Part shown: piece by piece, positions 25,901-40,900 of the stretch
How the letters are laid out: each line of letters opens with the position of its first letter
Numbering within the stretch: the stretch's first letter is position 1
From: Norana najaformis
Taxonomy: Eukaryota > Annelida > Clitellata > Crassiclitellata > Hormogastridae
Assembly (NCBI GenBank): GCA_964023275.1
Contig: OZ029928.1
Span: 14,021,302-14,085,301 of the forward strand
Length of the DNA stretch: 64,000 nucleotides
Reading direction: 5' to 3'
Notes under the pieces: model-generated
Told to the model about the DNA's origin: nothing
Database searches by the model: none
What the model saw: the letters and a program-made list of their open reading frames with translations, nothing else
Program-made: the position numbers and the translations under genes

Positions 25901-28900
25901 TTTGGCACAAAATCCTTGCCAACACATATTTTGTGCTCCATTAGTAGATTATTAACTGAATCTGTTTAAGAAAATCAATAAAATTAGGTGAACATACCTT
26001 GGCACAAAATCTTTGCCAAGTACAACTGACGTAATGAAAAATTTGGTCTCTTCAACACAGGTCATGCTGAAAACAAAAACACTTGTAATCGTAATCGTAA
26101 TTCCAAGATTTCTACAGCACTCAACGAAAGCCACGTCATGGGGGCCAGCTTTTTCACAGGAGCGCAGTCAAAAGAAATCGATAAGCAAAACGATTCAGTT
26201 CCAGGTCAAGATCCAAAAGTCAGGCAGAGAGACAGAGTGGCAGCTATGGTGAGAGGCGTTTGGGATTGGAGCAGAGAGAGAGAGAGATAAGAGGAAGAAG
26301 AGGTTTCAGGATAGGACATGTGAAAGAGGAATGTCTTCAGTTCTGAGTGAAAGGCCAATGCTTATTCACCACTTGTAAAGTCCAGTAAATCAGTTTCTTG
26401 GTCAGCTTGCATATCACGCCATTGATCCTGACAAGCACTGATGTGGGACAACATCTGGTTCATAGCAGGATACAGATTGCCACCAGAGACACTGTGCAGG
26501 CCATTCATGTCACAGATGGAGCTATACCACCCATTCAAACAGGAAGCGGTGGTGAAGGATCTCACCCAGTAAATTCATTGCAAAATGAGCAGGGTTGAGG
26601 CCATACGATCGCTATACAAAACCGTGTACATTTACATTTATAGGAATAAAGAAAAATGATCAAACGGATATCTGAGATGATAAATTGATACCAAAGTAAC
26701 TCGGCAATTGTTATTCAACATCTAAAGGAGTAATACCAGTGATCAAATGCTGTTGAGTCAATAGTGAACGGCTCACCTTAGTAGTCCACCTGGTGGCGAA
26801 TAAGCGTAACAGTGCAGACTCGGGTATTCCTGCTTCATCAGGATGGCTAGAATTGCTGCAGTTCCAGCACCCAGCGAATGACCAACGATAACCAAGTCGT
26901 AGTTCTGCGTTCCTCTTTCCTGTCACACAACACAAATGGCGCTCAAATTAAACAACTTCAGGGAACCATTCAATTCAAATCTCCCAATTCCCTTAAAAAT
27001 GTTCCTGATAGATAGTACTGGATGAATTACTAAATTTAGTAGTTAATCGTAATCGTAAGACTTCTAAAGCGCCCAACGAAAACTAAATCATGGGAACCAG
27101 CTCATTTACAGGTGCTCAGTCAAAACAAAATCGATAGGCAAAAGGGTACGGTTCCAGGTCAAGACCCAAGAGGCAGGCGTCTAAAGTGGGTGGCGTTTGC
27201 AATCGGATCTGCAAGACAGATAAGGGGAAGAAGAAGTTACGATGAAAGCTGATGACAAGCGATAAATACAGCACTCTGAAGGAGAAGGCAAAAACACCAT
27301 GAGGAGTGGCGACACAGGACAAATGAACTGCCCGAGGACAGAACCTGAAGAAAGAAAAGAATAGTTATGCTTTTTCGGCTGAACTTTCAAGAGGTTATTG
27401 AACGGCGCTATATAAATGTTCAGTTACATTACATCAAGTTACAGTATGTTACTCTACATCACATCACATGTAGCATGAGCAGCGAATCCCACTTCACAGA
27501 TTATAACATGCATTTGCATCATGAAACCTAGACCTTCTTTCATTCTTACTTCACAGAATATCAGATATATTTCAGCCTTATCAACTTAGGCCTTATCTGA
27601 GTAACAAAGCTTCAATTTTGAATCTTTAAAGTTTAAAAAATTATCCAAGAGAGAAAAGAAATGGATAAGGTCTAACTGACTGTGTCTCTGGAAAACGCAT
27701 CAGACAGAAGCATTTCCTCCTTGATCTTCTTTCGGATATAGACAGCAGCCTGAACCATGCCCTTCAAACATCAAACACCTGTTTAGAAGCAGAATAAATC
27801 ATCTTCAGCAGATGACTATTATCAATAAACTAAAATATTATCAACAGATTACGATCAGTAAACTCTGCACAACAAACTCTGATCTAACAATCCGTCGTAA
27901 GTCATCACACACCAAGACTCCAATCATTGTAAAATGCACCATCTGCAGGTCCCAAAACCCTGATACATAAATAAGCAGGTTGTCTCTACTTTTTAAATGT
28001 TAGTCATCAGCCTCAGTAATTAATAAACAGACCACCATAGTCTATTCAGTAGCACGCCGAGTCCGTAATCCAACAATTGCGGGTTCGAACCTGTTGAGTT
28101 GACTACATGTAACAACCCTGGACAGGTTTTCTGGACTTTTGTCTCGCACTTCAGATTCAGATTTACTGTACCTTGCTCAATAAAATAAATGTAGTAAATA
28201 AATAACAAATTAAAGCAACTTCAGTTGAATACTGGCATCCTGGGTATGCTTGGTTCATATTCAAATTAGACGCGGAACAGAGAATGCGTGTCAAAATAAA
28301 ATGATGATTCAATTAACCTATAAATGTAAGTCATCTTCGATACATACCTTGTGAGCCAACCAGTCTTCTCTAACTGGTTCCACTGGAAGAATCTCCGAAT
28401 CTGCCTTGAGATCAGTCAAAACATCCTGAACAACACAGATCAAGCTGTTACTAATGTACACAACAATAAAGACTGACATTCCTATCCTGACACCCTTTCT
28501 TTTTCTTATCTCTCTCTCCTCTCCAACCCCAAACACCACCCACCGTAGCTGCCGCGCTGTATCTCCGTCTGACTTTTGGATCTTGACCTGGAACCAAACC
28601 CTTTTGCCCATCGATTTTGTTTTGACTGAGCACCTGTGAATAAGCTGGTCCCCGCGACCTAGCTTTCATTGAGCGCTGTAGAAATCTCGGGATTACGATT
28701 ACGATTAAAGACTGCATTTCAATGAGGCTAAGAAATAAGCCGTGTTTCATTGCCTTTCAAATATCCTTAAAATGCATACAATACAATACAATACAACTAA
28801 AAAATTTTAATGTACTCCTTACAAAGTTCAGACGTGCACTTGAAGCCGTGTTACATGAAGTATTAAGAACCATAAGCAGACTGGAAGAGGTAAGTTTTAA

Positions 28901-31900
28901 GGTTAGAGCAAAAAACAATACAACCTATGTTCAGATATACATGAGTTAACTTGGACAGTCAAAGGTATCAAGTATTGGCAACTTTGATTTACTAGCCCCG
29001 ACATATTAGGGTCTGCTGTCGTACCTGGAGGGAAAGTGTCCCACGTATGGAAATGATTATCGTTCTCTCTTCGTGGTCAACTGCAATAAAGAACGGCGTT
29101 TCACCAATCTACAAAAGAAATTTGGCTGATAAAATCACAAATGATATTGTTGACAGATAACATGGATAAAAATCAAGACCTAGAAGTAAAGGGATGTAGA
29201 AGAAATACAGCTGTGAAGTTAAGCGGTGGTTTATACCTGGATGGGTGATTGTCCATGGATTCCCAGCCTGTTTGGACCGCCTCAGCCCGCAATCTGTCTT
29301 TGGTTGGTAAATGAATGTCAACACAATTCTGGATGTTAGAAAGGTGTTCTGTAGTTGGAGTGTGTAATTGAGCTTCAGTCAAAATATCATCCAACCTGGG
29401 AACGACGCTTCTGAGAGACTTCCATGGACAAGGGGCACAGCAGCCTATTGGACAGAGTGCTTGGCTTGCAATGCGGAGAGTACGGGTTCAAAACTCCCCT
29501 GAGATGGTTACTGCGTAGGGACCTTGAGCAAGTCCTTCACTCACAATTGCTCAGCACCATCAATTAATGCTTAGTCATTAGACAGTGGCGCCTAATAAAT
29601 GCAGAAACAAATAAATAGGTGTGTCTTGCCACTTAACCTTTGCCAGCCCTGTGACACAATTTGCAGGCTAATCGTGAGACACAGTTTGCCCCACGAAGCT
29701 TATTGATCAGGTAAAAGCAAGACTACATCCAATAACACACAGAATAAAATCATTGGCAGAAGGCGCTGCCGAATAACATAGCACTAATGAGGCTTCAAAA
29801 CGAAATAAACATTAAACAATGCAATTTTATTTACATGGACACAAGGGCAACAGTTTCAGAAACTGCACGAATATTTAAACTGTATCATATTTCAGCTCAC
29901 TCTGCATACGTAACTCGTGAGAAACTTACATCAACATGGTAGGTTGCATAAATGAGATCCAAATGGTTTAAACCAGTCAGTTTGCAGAGAGCCGCAAAAT
30001 TGCACTGGCAACAGTTGTCATCAACCACCTTCTGTTGCTCCTTCTTAGGTTTGCAACAGAGATAGCAGCAACAAGTGCAACTGACAGAAACATAAAGCAA
30101 CAACAACCGATTTAAAGGTCGTTGCCTCTAAGTTCAGTGAACAAACAGAAAAATGAAAAATCATAATCATGTTTTGATGTACGCATTATGTTAACAAATA
30201 TTTGTGTAGGACATTTTAACTCCGGTCAGTTATCCTTTAACAATGCAGTCGGCTGGCACTGAAGAAATACCAACTTTGAATTACATTACATGCCTCACAT
30301 CACATGAAACTAAACAACAATTCAACTATCTGAACTGCACATCATCTAATCTAATCTAATCTAATCTAATCTAATCTAATCTTATGACTTCTACAGCGCC
30401 ATTATTATTTTATAAACCCTCAGGTGGTGAAAAAATTTGTCTGGAGACAGTAATGAGCATCTGGAATGGCTACGTCTCATCCAGCTCTGGCAGAGAGAAG
30501 GTACCGCGAAAAGCGACAGCGTTGAAGCACTGAATTATGACTGAAAGCCGTTATCATTATTATTATTATTATTATTAATTAGAAACTTCTAGAGTGCTTG
30601 TGTCTAATGCACTAGGCATCAATCGATGGTGCATCGAATTTAAGCCGTATTCAAGTCAATATCCAGAAGATCAGGCAACTAAGACGGAGAGACAGCATAC
30701 GCTGGATAAGCCAACCCAAAAGCATCAATTAATGGTAATTCAACTAAAATCACAGTAACATCATAATCCAATGGTCACTACTAAGCAAAGTCGGTGCGCA
30801 AAGTGAATTCCAGGGTCAGTCTGGTAAAAGCCAAGATGGAAATCTGAGACAAGACACAGAAACAGAAAAAGCTCATTGCAAACAAAAATACACAGATAGA
30901 AAATGTCAGCCATAAACAACGAACATACCGAAGATGAGGCATGATTTTACACAATCCCGTCCCCGTGTTCATCATCATGTAAACTGGCCAACCATAGGCA
31001 GCCAGAGCATATCGCATGTAGTGAACTACTTTCTCGTAGGCTGTTCTCACTTCCGCTAATTGTAGGTTGACAAATTTCGTCGAAGGAGTAACGGCAATTC
31101 CAGATAAAAACTCGTAGACATCATTGCTATCCTACAAAATTCAAGCAAACCAATTTAGCTGTATGTGACTACAGCCGTACAAATTCTACACTGTTACTCT
31201 TATAAATTTAAGCAACCAAAAACAGCTAACACCACCAAAGTTGAACAATACCCATGTAAGTCAAAATACTGCATCATGAATCTTACATCCTTAAATAGTA
31301 GTTTCAGGTGTTTGAAATTTAATACAAACTTAAGCGAACCAGAATGCATAAATTTCGGTTGACCTAATACGAAAAACTGACATCATAATGCGTCATCAAC
31401 ATAATCCTGTTTTAAAAAATTGGAATTAATACAAAATTAAGCAAATCGGAATGCACGAATCCCAGTGCCATAATTAAAAACTGACTTATTGCCTCAATGC
31501 CTTTGTGCTATAAAATGATCAGCTGTACACATAGATAGATATACACACACACCTGTGAGATGATCAGTTTCCTATGAAGTTGCTGATGCTTCCGCAGGAG
31601 TACAAGACCAGCGACGATGTCAGAAGGAACGACATCCAGATCGCGGAAAAACTCCGTGAACAGTTTCGCGACTTCTGCGAAGGAATGCTAGAAAACAAAA
31701 CCAAATCGCAGTTGCAAAGAATAAGAAGTAGGGCTAACTGTGTAGAAAGAAAACAAAACATCAATGAACAGCAAGTGAAAAATACAGAAACAGTGATGTA
31801 AATGTAGTAGAATGTGAGGCCAAACATCGTAAACTTCAAATGCCAGCATTCAAGAAAAGCTCACCTGATTATTCACAAGAAAATCAATGATGGGCAGAGT

Positions 31901-34900
31901 TTATTTTCTGAAAGATATCTCAGATTTTTAAAAATTACATCTTAAATCTTCTGCTTTCCAGACCGTTTTCGGTGGGGGATCCAGAATTTGAGGTTAAGGA
32001 AGAGTATGTGACAGCAGGGTGTGGGGAGTAAGATAAATAGGAAGCCAGTCTCTCTGCCAAGTATATCCTGGGTATTTCCAAAATGCCCCCTAGAATCAGC
32101 TGCTGAGTTACTCTCTTTTGGTAAGCATCATCACGTCATCCAGCAGTCTCCTCCTCCTCTAATATCTCCTCCTCCTCCTCCTACTCCTCCTTTTCTATAC
32201 TCCTCTTATTCCTCCCTCCTCTTCCTACTCCTCCTCTTATTTCTCCTCCTCATCCTCTTACTCTTCCTCCTCCTACTCTTACTCCTCCTTATTGTTCACC
32301 TTTGCTGCCTCCTCCTGCTTCTCTTACTCCCTTCTCCTCCTCCCATCTTTGCCAAGCCTGAATATAAACACCATAATAAAAATAATATAATAATAATCAT
32401 CATCACCTTTGAAATCTGTTGTCGATATAGGCAGGTAATTACCTTACCCTACCATACAATCTCCGCCATGACTTTGAATTACCCTGTGCTTGTCATCTTT
32501 GATGCAACAGAAGAGAAAGCGACATCGTCTGTCCCAACTCTGCTCATACTCCCTCATAGCCTTCCTGAACAACAAAAACATATGACGAACTGAATGACAA
32601 ACAATAATATCTACATTACACATAGGTCATCGTAATCGTAATCACACATTGTATATTTACACACTACAAGATTTGAATCTCGGGCTAGTACAGTCCGTGC
32701 GCGGGGACCTTAAATGGCGTGTAGCGGTGGTGAAGGATCTCACCCGTGCGCGGATGGAGGCCATATGGCCGCTATAGAAAAACGTGTACAATTTACAATT
32801 TTACAATTTACAACCAATAATATTTACATAACACATAGATCATTGTAATCCTAATCACACATTTGTATATCTACACATGACAAACAATAATATTTACATT
32901 ACACATAGGTCATCGTAATCGTAATCACACATCTGTATGTTTACACACGACAAACAGTCATATTTACATTACACATAGGTCATCGTAATCGTAATCACAC
33001 ATCTGTATGTTTACACACGACAAACAGTCATATTTACATTACACATAGGTCATCATAATCGTAATCACACATCTGTATGTTTACACACGACAAAAAGTCA
33101 TATTTACATTACACATAGAGCATCGTAATCATAGTTGCACATTTGAACAGTGCCTCTTCAACAGAAACTTCTCAGAGATGTTCCTGACCTGACAACATGA
33201 ACCACATCAAACAGACTGGTTCTCAACGGTCGGATAAACACACCTTTCACTTCCAACCTTTTTAAACCACTGTCATCATATTGCACAAAGCATCAACCAG
33301 AAGCAAAACTACAATACACAGCAGAGTGCGATGTTTAGGCCACAGAGAGCAACTCCCCACATTCCACTTGTTCACACAACCACTCATTCTTGATGCACAT
33401 TCTCCACACATCTTCTTCCTAACCACAGGGCTTCTCCCACTGCTGTCAAATTAAACCCACAGACATCATCGTTAGACTGCTGCATTCGGAATCCAATACA
33501 AAAACGCAAACATCTGGACACCCGCACACGTACTTCTGCTTCTTAGAACACAACCTGAGGAACCAGCCTGGAAAACAGTTGCTCAGTTACTCTTCACAGT
33601 TCCTTCCTTATCTACAAGAGTCCTACATAATTTACTCACGTGCAACGGTTACCCTTAACTAAAGACCTACGTAAGACCACCCGCACCCAACACACTTAAC
33701 ACAAGTCGAATGCAGGCAGGACTCAGTGTGTGACTGGATAGAACCACATGATCACGTGACCAGATAACATCAACAGACGCAGTGCAAAAAAAACAACAGC
33801 AACCGTAACAACAACAGCTCAGCTAAAACAACAAATGGCGCAAAACCATCTTCCAGTTTCCCTGGATTTGCCAGACGGTTCAAAACAAGCAATGCATATA
33901 AAACAGTACAAACAATACCGTGCAAAAACAATAATACACTCCAGAATACTCTGCCCTGGTCAGCTACATCGGTACGTGCATATGCCACAGAAGCCTCTGT
34001 GCGTGAGGATCCCAGTTCGCGTCCCAGCCACGGCTGATTTCAGAGATTTGAATCTCGGGCTAGCACCGCCCACGCGTGCACAGGGACGTTAAATGGAGTG
34101 CAGGGGTGGTGAAGGATCTCACCCGATAGAGTCAAGGCCATACGGTGGCTATAGAAAAAATGTACAATTTACAACTTTTTTACAGTTTTACTCCGTTGCA
34201 TTGGTCCATCCCTTAGGAAGAGTCTTCCGGCAAACATACTTACTGTGACATTCTCTTCTTGTGTTGACACAAAGGTGACAAAAGGGTTCAGGCAAAATTT
34301 CACAGCATGCAAGCAACATGCGACACTTTCACAGATAATTAAAACAGAAGTCGGTAAATTACCGATGCCTCCAGTTTCTCCGACTGCTTCCAGAACAGCG
34401 TTTCTGCTGCGAATTGACTTCCCGACCTTTCGTACTCTCCTGGTAGCGTTTTAATTTGACCCAACTGTGTCCAGCCGCATCGAATGTACACCAGATGGAG
34501 ATGACGATGCAAAGCATCACAATCCAGTTGCATACAACGATTCCTGGAACATTTAACAGACGCTACAGTTAGCTACTGTAAGTTATGCACAGACATAAAA
34601 CTTTTAAAATACAAATGTATGATTACAAACACACACACGCACGCCAGATTATAATTCTAGTGTGCTACCTAACCTACAGTGACAAACATTACTTGAACAC
34701 TGTTTCTATTTGTTTCCTACTGGGCCACAGGTAAGGAGTTCAAGGGGGCAGGGTTTGCATAGATAAATCCATGTTGATCAAACTTAGTCTAAGTAATGCC
34801 AGCTATTGCCGTTTTCGGGTGGTGCCAGTTCCAAGCCTGGACAAAAGAGGAAGATGCCACTAAGCCTTGTTATGACAAAGCATTGTTAAACAGTAACTAC

Positions 34901-37900
34901 CTATCTGCCTGCTTGCTCAAGCCTTGTCCACACACTGAGTACAATCGAAGGCCAGATGGAAGGCTTGCTGGCAGACGTGATGAGAGCTGAAGGGCGTGAA
35001 GCTGACCTCAGGCTGACCCTGAGAAATAGCCATGTGTATGAAGTGTTAATGACTTCATTTTTTGCCTCTTTATATGAGGACAAGTGACTAGTCCTCTTCC
35101 TCGCCAATAGATCTTCCCACCCACAGTGTACGGTCGATGTACTCATTTCACAGCTGGGTTGGCTAAGGGGCACAAATGGACCAGAAATCTCAAAACATCT
35201 TTCAGCCTTGGACGGGAATTGAACCCCTTTGGGTTGCAGAGCCAAGCCACCAATATCATATGCTCTTGTGAGTTTCTAAACTGGTGCTATATAAATTTAA
35301 ATATAAAGTAGTCTAAAATTCGACACGATCCTATAAAGCTCTCTCATAAGCGCAGGAACATGCATAAATACAATTAAAACAATCCCCTTGGAAAACAATC
35401 GTAGTTAACCCTAATTGAATATTCTTAAGCATTTCTTCCCAGCCTTGCAGAAGCACAAGGGTAGAGAAGATAACCCCACTGATAAAAGATTACAGAAAAA
35501 ACTGATGAAAATAAAAGTTCCGGAAATTCGATTATCCAAAACTACACCGTGAAACAGAAATTGGCAGAATTTCCCAGCCATCCACTAAAGTGTTCAATTC
35601 CAAGTTCGTTTTATGTGTATCTCAAAACAGTGGCACAATCTTTTGTATTTTACAAGTATTTCAAAGCACTTCCAACAGTTCTGGTGTTTCACATGTACAT
35701 GCAGTGTATTATTTGTACATTATTCAAAAGTATTTGAAATGCTTTTTGGTAAATTGTTACTTGCATTTGCAAAGTACTTCCAAATTGTTTCATATGTTTA
35801 TATCTATCTGCAAGGCACTCACATCGAAAGTACTTGTATCATTCAAAACTATGCATCATCGGTCGTGGCTTATTTCATAGATTTGAATCTCGGGCTAGCA
35901 CGGTCCGTACTTGGGGACCTTAAATGGCGTGGCGCCCATTCAAAAGGGCAGCGGTGGTGAAGGATCTCACCCGATAAATTCATTGCAAAATGAGCAGGGT
36001 CGAGGCCATACGGTCGCTATATCAAACCTATACATAAACATAGATCATTCAAAATTATGTGTACTTCTGCAACACAAATCTATAAGAGCAAAAACTCAAC
36101 AGAACGAGTCTGGGCAAAAATCCTAGACTTCTCGTTATTGTCTGTCAAATGCTCCTCCAAACATCAATGCATCATTGCCAAACCGATACTTCGCTAGTCC
36201 CGTAGCACCGTGTAAACATTTTCAGAAACAGCAAAGAGCCTCATACACCACATCACTGTGCATTAGAGGGCAGGACTGTACCCGTCTATAAAGTGCTTCA
36301 GTCCACAGCAGTTTTTAATAAGTAAGTAGGTAAATAAGTAATGTATTTGTTAACATGTCATATCTGTATGTGTGTATGTATATATATATATATATATAAT
36401 ATATTCTATGGATGGAACTGAATTGATGGTGAGGTCCACACTCTTATTCGATCATTTCCAGTTTGCCTACCCACTATAGTCAAGTGATTCATGTGGTGGA
36501 CTATCAATCCAGAGGTTGGGGTTCAAATCCTCACCAGGATAGAAAGAACTTCCGCGATTTCTGTTCCATTTGCATCGTCTTGTGAACTCAGCATTAAAAT
36601 GAGCGCACTGACCATATACACACTGTCAGTGGGATGATCAAGCTGTGAGGGAGAGGGCTGGCCACCTTATCTCAGACGCTGAAGCAAACAAAGCGATATC
36701 GCCAATACCTTATAATCGTGATCGTAATTCCGAAATTTCTACAACGCCCAACGAAAGCCACGTTACGGGGACCAGCTTATTCACAGGCGCTCAGTCAAAA
36801 CAAAATCGACAGGCAAAATGGTTCGGTTCCAGGTCAAGATCCAAAAGTCAGACGCAAAGACAATGTGGCAGCTATGGGGGATGGTGTTTGGGGTTGGAGA
36901 AGAGAGAGAGAGAGAGATAAGAGGAAGAAGGGGTGTCAGGGTAGGATCTGTGAAAGCGGAATGTTTTATACCCACAGCTGCCTATTTCTCTATCCACCTG
37001 AGCCCAGCTTTTGGTGTCTGTGCAGATCTCTCATTTTAAGACTGCACCTTTGCAATGTACTGACTGCCGACTGCAATTTCACTTTGAAACGATCAACAAC
37101 AGCTGTCTTGCGTGTTTGATTCTACCGTAACGGACTACAACAGCGTCCAGTAAGTAATTAAAAATTAATTACTGTTAAGTAATTGGACACTTGCACATCA
37201 CCGCTTCAAGAAAACTACTCAGCATCACGTGATGGGAAGCTACCGTTCAAAGTCTACACCCATCCGTGTTTTTTCCACATGTTGTAGTCCGTTTGTGGCT
37301 GTCAACAAGAACACTAAACACTCATCCAACCACTTACCCAAGCAGCCGTATGAGTATTAGCGTTACTAAAGCCCCGCAGGCCCGGGGGTCCAAGCCAGGG
37401 TCTGAAAAATAAGGGGTCCCCTCACAGCTTAATAAAGTACTTTCACCAGAGGCTCCACTTGAATAAACTGCAGATGGTCCAAAATTTTAAGTTGCACCAC
37501 CTTGTGTTAGTTGAGGTAGGATTCAGAAATAATTGAGTCAGCACAAGGGTATTACCTGAACCAGCAGTGAGAGTACCTGCATTCAGTATTTGAGTATTCG
37601 TGCAAGTACTTGAAGGTAAATGAACTCACCAAGTATTGCATGTTTTGCTGTAAGATGTGAGCAAGTTACAAAGTGTTGAGCGATCCACACAACTCCGATC
37701 ACCTGCCAAACTATTTCTATGACGAAAAGACCTGTAACATTCAGCAGAGCATTTATGTAGCACTAGTTCAAGGAACCTGTAACATTCAGCAGAGCATTTA
37801 TGTAGCACTAGTTCAAGGAACCCCGAAGGCAGACTGACAAAACATAATATGAACGTAACAGCAAAATGGTCATTTATGATAAGCTAAGACTTGCTCTGCG

Positions 37901-40900
37901 GAATTATTCCGTAAACAAACTTTCTAAGAAGCAGAAACAAGATGGAAACTATTGAGCATAGCAACCAGAGCAACAGACTAGTGTTTACACTGGCTTAGCA
38001 GTTAAACTGATGGAGAAGGACAGACAGACAGACACACACACATATACACACATACACACACAGACATACACAGACATTTACTGGGTGGCAGACAGAGACA
38101 TATACTGGCACTATATAATTATACGAAATAAAACTGTGAAATGCAACAGTATGAGTAGTGATATCAACGGCAAACTTTTCTGATAGACGGTCTGATACAA
38201 ACTTTAAGCAGCTCATTTTATCGCAACAAGTATTCTACACACAACATCACATGGTCAGTACAACTACTCAAAAAATGAAACATTTCATACTTTAATTGTA
38301 ACTGTAAATTAAAAATTTATATAGCACCACTTCAACAGAAACTCCCCGGATGCACCCACGTCCAAGGGAGCTCATGTTGCAAGTTGTTATTCATCTTCTA
38401 AAAAGACGGACTGATTAGAGCAAAGCTGTTGTTACTCTTTCTTCTCTTGTCTGTCCATTTATTGATGCGTAAGTTTTTAATATGCATCTGCCAGTTGCAA
38501 ATGAAGGCTTGTATCTACCCCGCACCTAAAATGGTGTGAAGAAATTTGGTCTTCCGGTTCACGTACGCAGAATGATGCTTCTGCGAAGCTGTGCTCCCAT
38601 AATAAACCTGTTTAAACTGGTTTTCTGTGGAAGAAAGAGACATACTGCATATCTAAACAGTTAATGTTCTTTCCTATTGCATCATTTCTTGTCTGCTTTC
38701 CAACTGCTGTCCGCTTTGTACTTGTTTCACGATAGGACGAACCAGTACTTAGATGAAGTACTTAGATGAAGTACTTAGATGAAGTACCGCTGTACTTGGC
38801 TTCACGTGCTAGTCCTCTTCAGCATAGTACTCACTCGCTGTGTCTCACTTTAAATTTCTGGCTGTCTGTCTGTATGTCTGCCTGCCTGCCCTTGTGTGTC
38901 TCTGTGTCTATCTCTCATCATTTGCAACAGGGTTTCTTGAGGTTCGCCTGCATGTTTCTTTCTGTCTGTCTCTCGGTTTCTCTGTCTGTGTGGTTCTATC
39001 TTCTCATCACCCATTTGTCCATCATTCTTCTTTGTTATCACTACTCATTCTGCTGCACTTCACAATATCCTTTCTGTCTGCCTACCTGCGTGTCTGCCTG
39101 CCTGCTTGTTGGTCTGTCTTTTTACCTCTCTGCTTGTTGGTCTGTCTGTCCGTCTGCCTGCCTGCCTGTCTGTCTGTGTGTCTACCTGCCTGTATGTCTG
39201 TCTGCTTGTCTGTCTGTCTGCCTGCCTGTCTGTCTGTATACCTGCCTGTCTGCCTGCCTGTCTGTCTGTGTGTATACCTGCCTGTCTGTCTGCCTGTCTG
39301 TCTATGTGTATACCTGCCTGTCTGTCTGCTTGTCTGTCTGTCTGTGTGTCTACCTGTCTGTCTGTCTGTGTGTATACCTGTCTACCTGCCTGTCTGTCTG
39401 TCTGCCTGTCTGTCTGTATGCCAACCTGTCTGTCTGTCTGTCCGCCTGCCTGTCTGTCCGTCTTTGCCAGTTTGCTCAGGATTATTCTTTGTTCAGGTAA
39501 AGCCGAGTAATCAGATGCCATTCCATCCTGTGATGAAAGCTCATGTGATGTACAGCTTCATAATGAAAGGAGCGTAAGTTAGGTGCTATAAGCAACCAGC
39601 CAAGTGCAAAACCATGGCTGCAGACAGACATGAGCTGAGCCCTCCATGCATACAGCTTGTTAGGAACCAGACGTTGGCATGTCTGCCAAGGTCTGGTTCC
39701 TGATTTACAATCTCTTCCTCTGTGGCTTTTACCTTTCTAGCTTTCTCCAAACCTTTCCTATCTGTCAGTGAAACATTTTTGTTCTCTCTTTTTTCTCCAG
39801 TTTTTCTGAATCTCAGGCTTTCTTAAATTTCTGTGCTGCTGAGCTACGAGTTCCAGGTTTCTTCACTAAGCTTCCAATTTGCTAAACTTCTCTTAGCAAT
39901 AATAATAATAATAATAATTATTATTATTATTATTACAACAACAATAATAATAATAATAATTAGCAATTTGCATAGCTTTCAATTCACTAAACTTCTCTTA
40001 GTAATAATAATAATAGTTAGCTACTTGCATAGCTTTCAATTCATTAAACTTTTCTTAGTAATAATAATAATAATTAGCAACTTGCATAGCTTTCAATTTG
40101 CTAAACTTCTCTTAGTAATAATAATAATAATTAGCAATTTCCATAGCTTTCAATTTGCTTAACTTCCCTTAGTAATAATAATAATAATAGTCAGCAACTT
40201 GCATAGCTATCAATTTGCTAAACTTCCCTTAGTAATAATAATAATAATCATCGACTTGCATAGCTTTCAATTTGCTAAACTTCTCTTAGTAATAATAATA
40301 ATAATAATAATAATTAGCAACTTGCATAGCTTTCAATTTGCTAAACTTCCCTTAGTAATAATAATAATAATTAGTGAATTGTATAGCACTGAGTCTAATG
40401 CACAAGGTATCAAACGATGGCACATCAAAACCAAGCAATAGTCACATCAATACCAGAAGGTCAGTGACCGTCACTCCACTGAGACAGAAAGACAGCCTAC
40501 AGTGGATAAGCTGAAAGAGATTAAGTCTTACTTTTATTAATTCTGCATTTATTAAGTGCCAATACCCAATGACTAGGCATCAAGTGATGGCGCTAAGCAA
40601 TTGTGAGAGGACTTGCTCAAGGTCCCTGCACAGTAACCGTCTAAGGAAAGACTCAAACCCATACTACGCACTACAAGCCAAGCACTCTAACCAATAGGCT
40701 ACCGTGTCCCAACCAAGTCTTGAGGCCAAAATGACATCAGGTTAACTTTCTTATACATGAGATCTTCAAGCATAAGGCCATCGATGAGCCTTCTAACCTA
40801 CAGAGGATAAGCCAGTTGATAAACATAAGTCTTGACACCAAAATGACATACAACCATTACTCCTTCAGTTGCACTTTTTTGCCAACAGATGGCTACTCGT

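Noticed and set aside
38766-39577. Long plus-strand ORFs of 244-245 codons rich in Cys, Leu, Val and Ser
   Set aside because: They lie on a CTGT/CTGC microsatellite and stay open in several frames at once because the repeat has no stop codon.
39885-40378. Regular repeat-spacer look resembling a CRISPR array
   Set aside because: The spacers are TAA microsatellite runs and the genome is animal; it is a minisatellite.
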